64,000 bases of DNA. It comes from Mortierella sp. BCC40632 (Eukaryota > Mortierellomycota > Mortierellomycetes > Mortierellales > Mortierellaceae). Position numbers and translations under genes: made by a program. The notes under the pieces are model-generated. The model was not told the origin of the DNA and made no database searches. It saw only the letters and a list, made by a program, of their open reading frames with translations. Within the stretch, counting starts at the first letter, position 1, and each line of letters starts with the position of its first letter. The stretch covers positions 62,001 through 126,000 of the forward strand of contig WAEK01000001.1 in the NCBI GenBank assembly GCA_011634665.1, written 5' to 3'. Shown in pieces: positions 61,081 to 64,000 of the stretch.

Positions 61081-63481
61081 GTTTGCTGGATTCGGCCCAA
61101 CCTCTTTCGTCGAACAGCAATACCAGTAACCCAAACAACAGCAACCACACCAACATCACAGCCTCCCTGACTGACCCTGGCGCTTCTTCCATATCAAGCG
61201 CCGTTGGCCTGTCCCCTTCCAAAGGCGACAGCGGATCGTCCTTTGCTACTCAGGCACATGCAGCCCCACAGGCACCGGCTGTCGTCTCTGTAGCTGCCTC
61301 CGTCCCGCCCACACCTTCTATCCTCTCCCACTCTCTCTCTGCACTCCGCCCCATTCATGGTCTCGGTGACAACACCTCTGGAGTTCGTAACTTTCGGGTG
61401 CTGTACGACCCCTTTCTGGATGCCAGCAAGTCCAAGAATGCGGCCGTCATCTGTCGGTACCAGGACGATCTTGTAGAAGAGGTACGCAACAACCACCCCA
61501 CTTCATTCCCCGAGTGCACGCTCTTTTCCTCTTTAACAGGGTCTTTGCTTGTTACTGCTCGGCAAGGGCAGGACAGGACAGGACAGGGCAGGACAGGACA
61601 GAGGCTGTTGTTGTTATTGTTATATTTTTCTTTGGTTGCTGCATCGCGCTAGAGATGGTTGTGAGCAAAAGAGCCGTGGAGTGGAAGGCAAATACGACGC
61701 TGACTCTATTCTCTTTTTGTCTACTACTTCAACTTTGTCTGGATGTATGTGGGGATAATAGGACTCGAATGAACCACACGATCCACGGCGGACGGCTGCC
61801 AACTACAGTTATCTTATATCAAAGACTAGACGGGCCTTCAAGGGAACTCTGTTGCCTGTCCGGTTCGAGGTAAATCACACGGCAAATCAACTCCATGAAA
61901 TGATTTTTCTTTATGCAGGTGTAACCCACCGTTGACCCCACCGTTGTCGTGGCTGCATGTTTGCTCACTCCGCGCCAACTTTTTTTGGTATTTTATTTTT
62001 TATTCAGCGCGACAACAACTCGGTGACGCACCATGGAGTTTTGATCTCGCACCTTTCCTTCACGACAACAACCCTGGATCTGGAGATTCTTTTTGCCGGC
62101 TGCGGCGATATTCTCGATATCATCATCGAGAGACACCCTGTCACCGGTACTGGACTTGGCTTTGGACGGGTTGTCTTTGCAGGACCCGATGCTGAGTTGG
62201 CCGCGAAAAAGGCCGTGGACACGCTTCACGGCAAAGAGTCCGAGAGAGGCCCACTCAAGGTCATCTCAGATGGCAGTGGATCAAAGTTCAGGAAGGCAAA
62301 GGCTAATGTTGCTGCCAGGATTGAGGCAGCCAAGGCCAAGGCGGTTGCTACAGAATCAACTCACGACCGTGACCTGTACGCTAACGATGATGACATGGAA
62401 ATCGATGACGCCTCGACGCCTCCTCCCAGTGGGATACTTTCTCCTAGTTCAGGCGCGCCTACCTCAGCCACTAAAGACCCCAACGCCTCTGTCACACAAA
62501 CTTCTACGTCCTCATCTGCTCACTCTACAACAGCTTCTTCCACAGCAGCACCTTCAACTTTGAAATCAAGCTCAAGTTCTAACACAAATGCTTCAGGAGG
62601 CCAATCAGCACCGGCGCGACGCGTTCCTATTCCGCTTCCACCTACTCCTCGCGTCCGTATCCCCCTACCTCCTATCCCACCTCCAGAGTTGCATCAAGTC
62701 CGAGGCAACAAGCCGATTGCACTCAACAAAGAGGACGGCGAGATTGAAGACAGTGCTACCAAAACCAACAGTAGTAGTAACATCACCACTACCACTACCA
62801 CTGCTACCACCACCACCACCAACAGCAAGTCTAATGCATCAGCCTCCAGCTCCAGCCCTAACCTGACGCGACTGCCATCACGACGTGACTGGGAAAAGGG
62901 TGAGGCAGTTCATTCGCCATCGATCGATGGGTACAGAGTCCATTCGAAATCGCGTGATATTGACTCTTATCGTCCAGGGATGGGAGGACCGCCACCACTG
63001 TTACTTTCTCCAGGATCTATGAGCAGGGCAGAGTGGATGAAACATGCAGGACTGGGCCCAGGACCCATGCCAAGAGACGAGTATTACGAGCGTCGAGGAG
63101 GTTATTTTGATGACCTTCCCTTCCCAGACCGTTACGACCGATATCCACCCCCACTGCGAAGAAGATCAAGTCGCAGCCGTAGTCGAAGCTGGTCGCGTAG
63201 CCGGAGTAGAGATCGTAGTCCGAGCGATGATTGGAGTCCTGAGGCGAAATCACATCATCTCCACGGAGGCCGACGAGGCCGAGCTGGTCATGGCGACAAA
63301 CGCGACCGTGGATATGGTTATGAGGATGAGGGAGCTGGATGGCAACGCGACCTAGCATGTCTAATCATTAATCGGGACTGTCTACCATTCCATCGCATCT
63401 CTATTGAGGACATGCGACGGGAGTTTGACAAGTTTGGTCCAGAGAGAGTAAGTTGATTTCGTTACTTTTGATTTTCTGGGA

Positions 63482-63514
<33 letters not shown>

Positions 63515-64000
63515 ACAAGCCTTTATTATTTTTAGTGAAACTAATAGTGCAATGTGATCCATGTTATAGGTTGAGCGACATGGAGAAAACTGGTACATTC
63601 GATTTGTGTCGTTGGCACAGGCAAGGAGATGTCATGTTGTCCTCGACCAAAAGCCATTACTTGGTCAAAAGATATCTATTACACTACATGAGCCTGGCGA
63701 TGACAAGTTACCACCAGAGTTGATGCCCCGTCGCGATAATGGAAAGGAGTCAGGATATCGCCGATCTGACTCTGGAAAGAAGGGTGGTAATGCCTCTTTG
63801 GCCAACTCACGCGTAAAAGCCCCTTCAAAGGAAGAATCCCTGGTCCGTTGGGCGTCCGACTTGATTATGAGAGAGCTCTTTCAGGTGTTTTTGAAGGATC
63901 TTGGAAACCGTGTTATTGGACCCACGATTTATGATTTTCTGGACCCCGTAACACGCAAAGCCAAGGAGTTGCAACGTGCCCAGATGGAGGCCAAGGATCG
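61077..64000 (+). CDS. SET1: SET1 histone H3K4 methyltransferase, N-terminal part (3' end beyond the right edge)
   Basis: Exons 61077-61481, 62008-63447 and 63570 to the right edge, all in phase. An Asn/Ser/Ala-rich start leads to NFRVLYDPFLD and, across intron 1, an RRM-like fold (VLISHLSF...LEILFAGCGDILDIII...GFGRVVFAG). A Ser/Thr/Pro-rich linker follows, then an RS-rich patch (SSRSRSRSWSRSRSRDRSPS). A second RRM-like segment spans intron 2 (LACLIINRDCLPFHRISIED through ISITLHEPG). The last part, LVRWASDLIMRELFQVFLKD LGNRVIGPTIYDFLDP, matches the Set1 region preceding N-SET. The catalytic SET domain is outside the window. Set1 is the catalytic subunit of COMPASS. Assignment rests on domain order and the last motif. 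Confidence 0.85.
63483..63512. repeat. 30-nt A run in SET1 intron 2
   Basis: Homopolymer between the donor at 63448 and the acceptor at 63569. Confidence 0.95.

Overview
The window is nuclear DNA of a fungus. It contains split protein-coding genes with short GT-AG introns (typical donor GTAAGT/GTATGT, acceptor TAG/CAG), many homopolymer T or A runs, microsatellites and two tRNA genes. Retention of VMP1 (absent from the yeasts) and a BRPF-type scaffold with a bromodomain point to an early-diverging lineage, most likely Mucoromycota/Mortierellomycota. That placement is inference. Exon chains below were joined by hand from splice sites, and reading phase is consistent at every junction given.

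Layout. 1-5 kb: 3'-truncated BRPF/Nto1 histone-acetyltransferase scaffold (-). 6.3-8.7 kb: AVT-type vacuolar amino-acid transporter (-). 10.8-12.3 kb: ribosomal protein eL6 (-), divergent from the p23/Sba1 Hsp90 co-chaperone (+, 13.4-14.6 kb). 15.5-16.5 kb: SURF4/Erv29 cargo receptor (+), convergent with intronless ORC2 (-, 16.7-18.6 kb), which is divergent from ribosomal protein eL39 (+) across about 100 bp. 20.0-21.9 kb: Atg27 (-). 25.5-26.4 kb: secreted chitin-deacetylase-like enzyme (+). 26.7-29.2 kb: mitochondrial succinate-semialdehyde dehydrogenase (+). 29.7-30.4 kb: GNAT acetyltransferase (+). 31.1-35.8 kb: large Prm10-like ThrE-domain membrane protein (+). 36.3-39.5 kb: VMP1 with an N-terminal SAP motif (-). 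42.3-42.9 kb: a 297-bp-armed inverted repeat, each arm carrying a tRNA-Pro(AGG). 44.3-47.3 kb: ERO1 (-). 48.8-55.0 kb: clathrin heavy chain (-). 58.1-58.9 kb: PRA1/Yip3 family protein (-). 61.1 kb to the right edge: 5' part of a SET1 H3K4 methyltransferase (+).

There is no operon logic. Several products share the early secretory/endomembrane system (SURF4, ERO1, VMP1, Atg27, PRA1, clathrin, AVT), and two are chromatin regulators (BRPF, SET1). The main non-routine items are the near-perfect tRNA-Pro inverted repeat, the SAP-VMP1 fusion, minute start-codon exons in eL6, p23 and eL39, the compact ORC2/eL39 promoter, and a uORF whose stop overlaps the SET1 start. Several 1-3.6 kb stretches hold no gene I can recognise.
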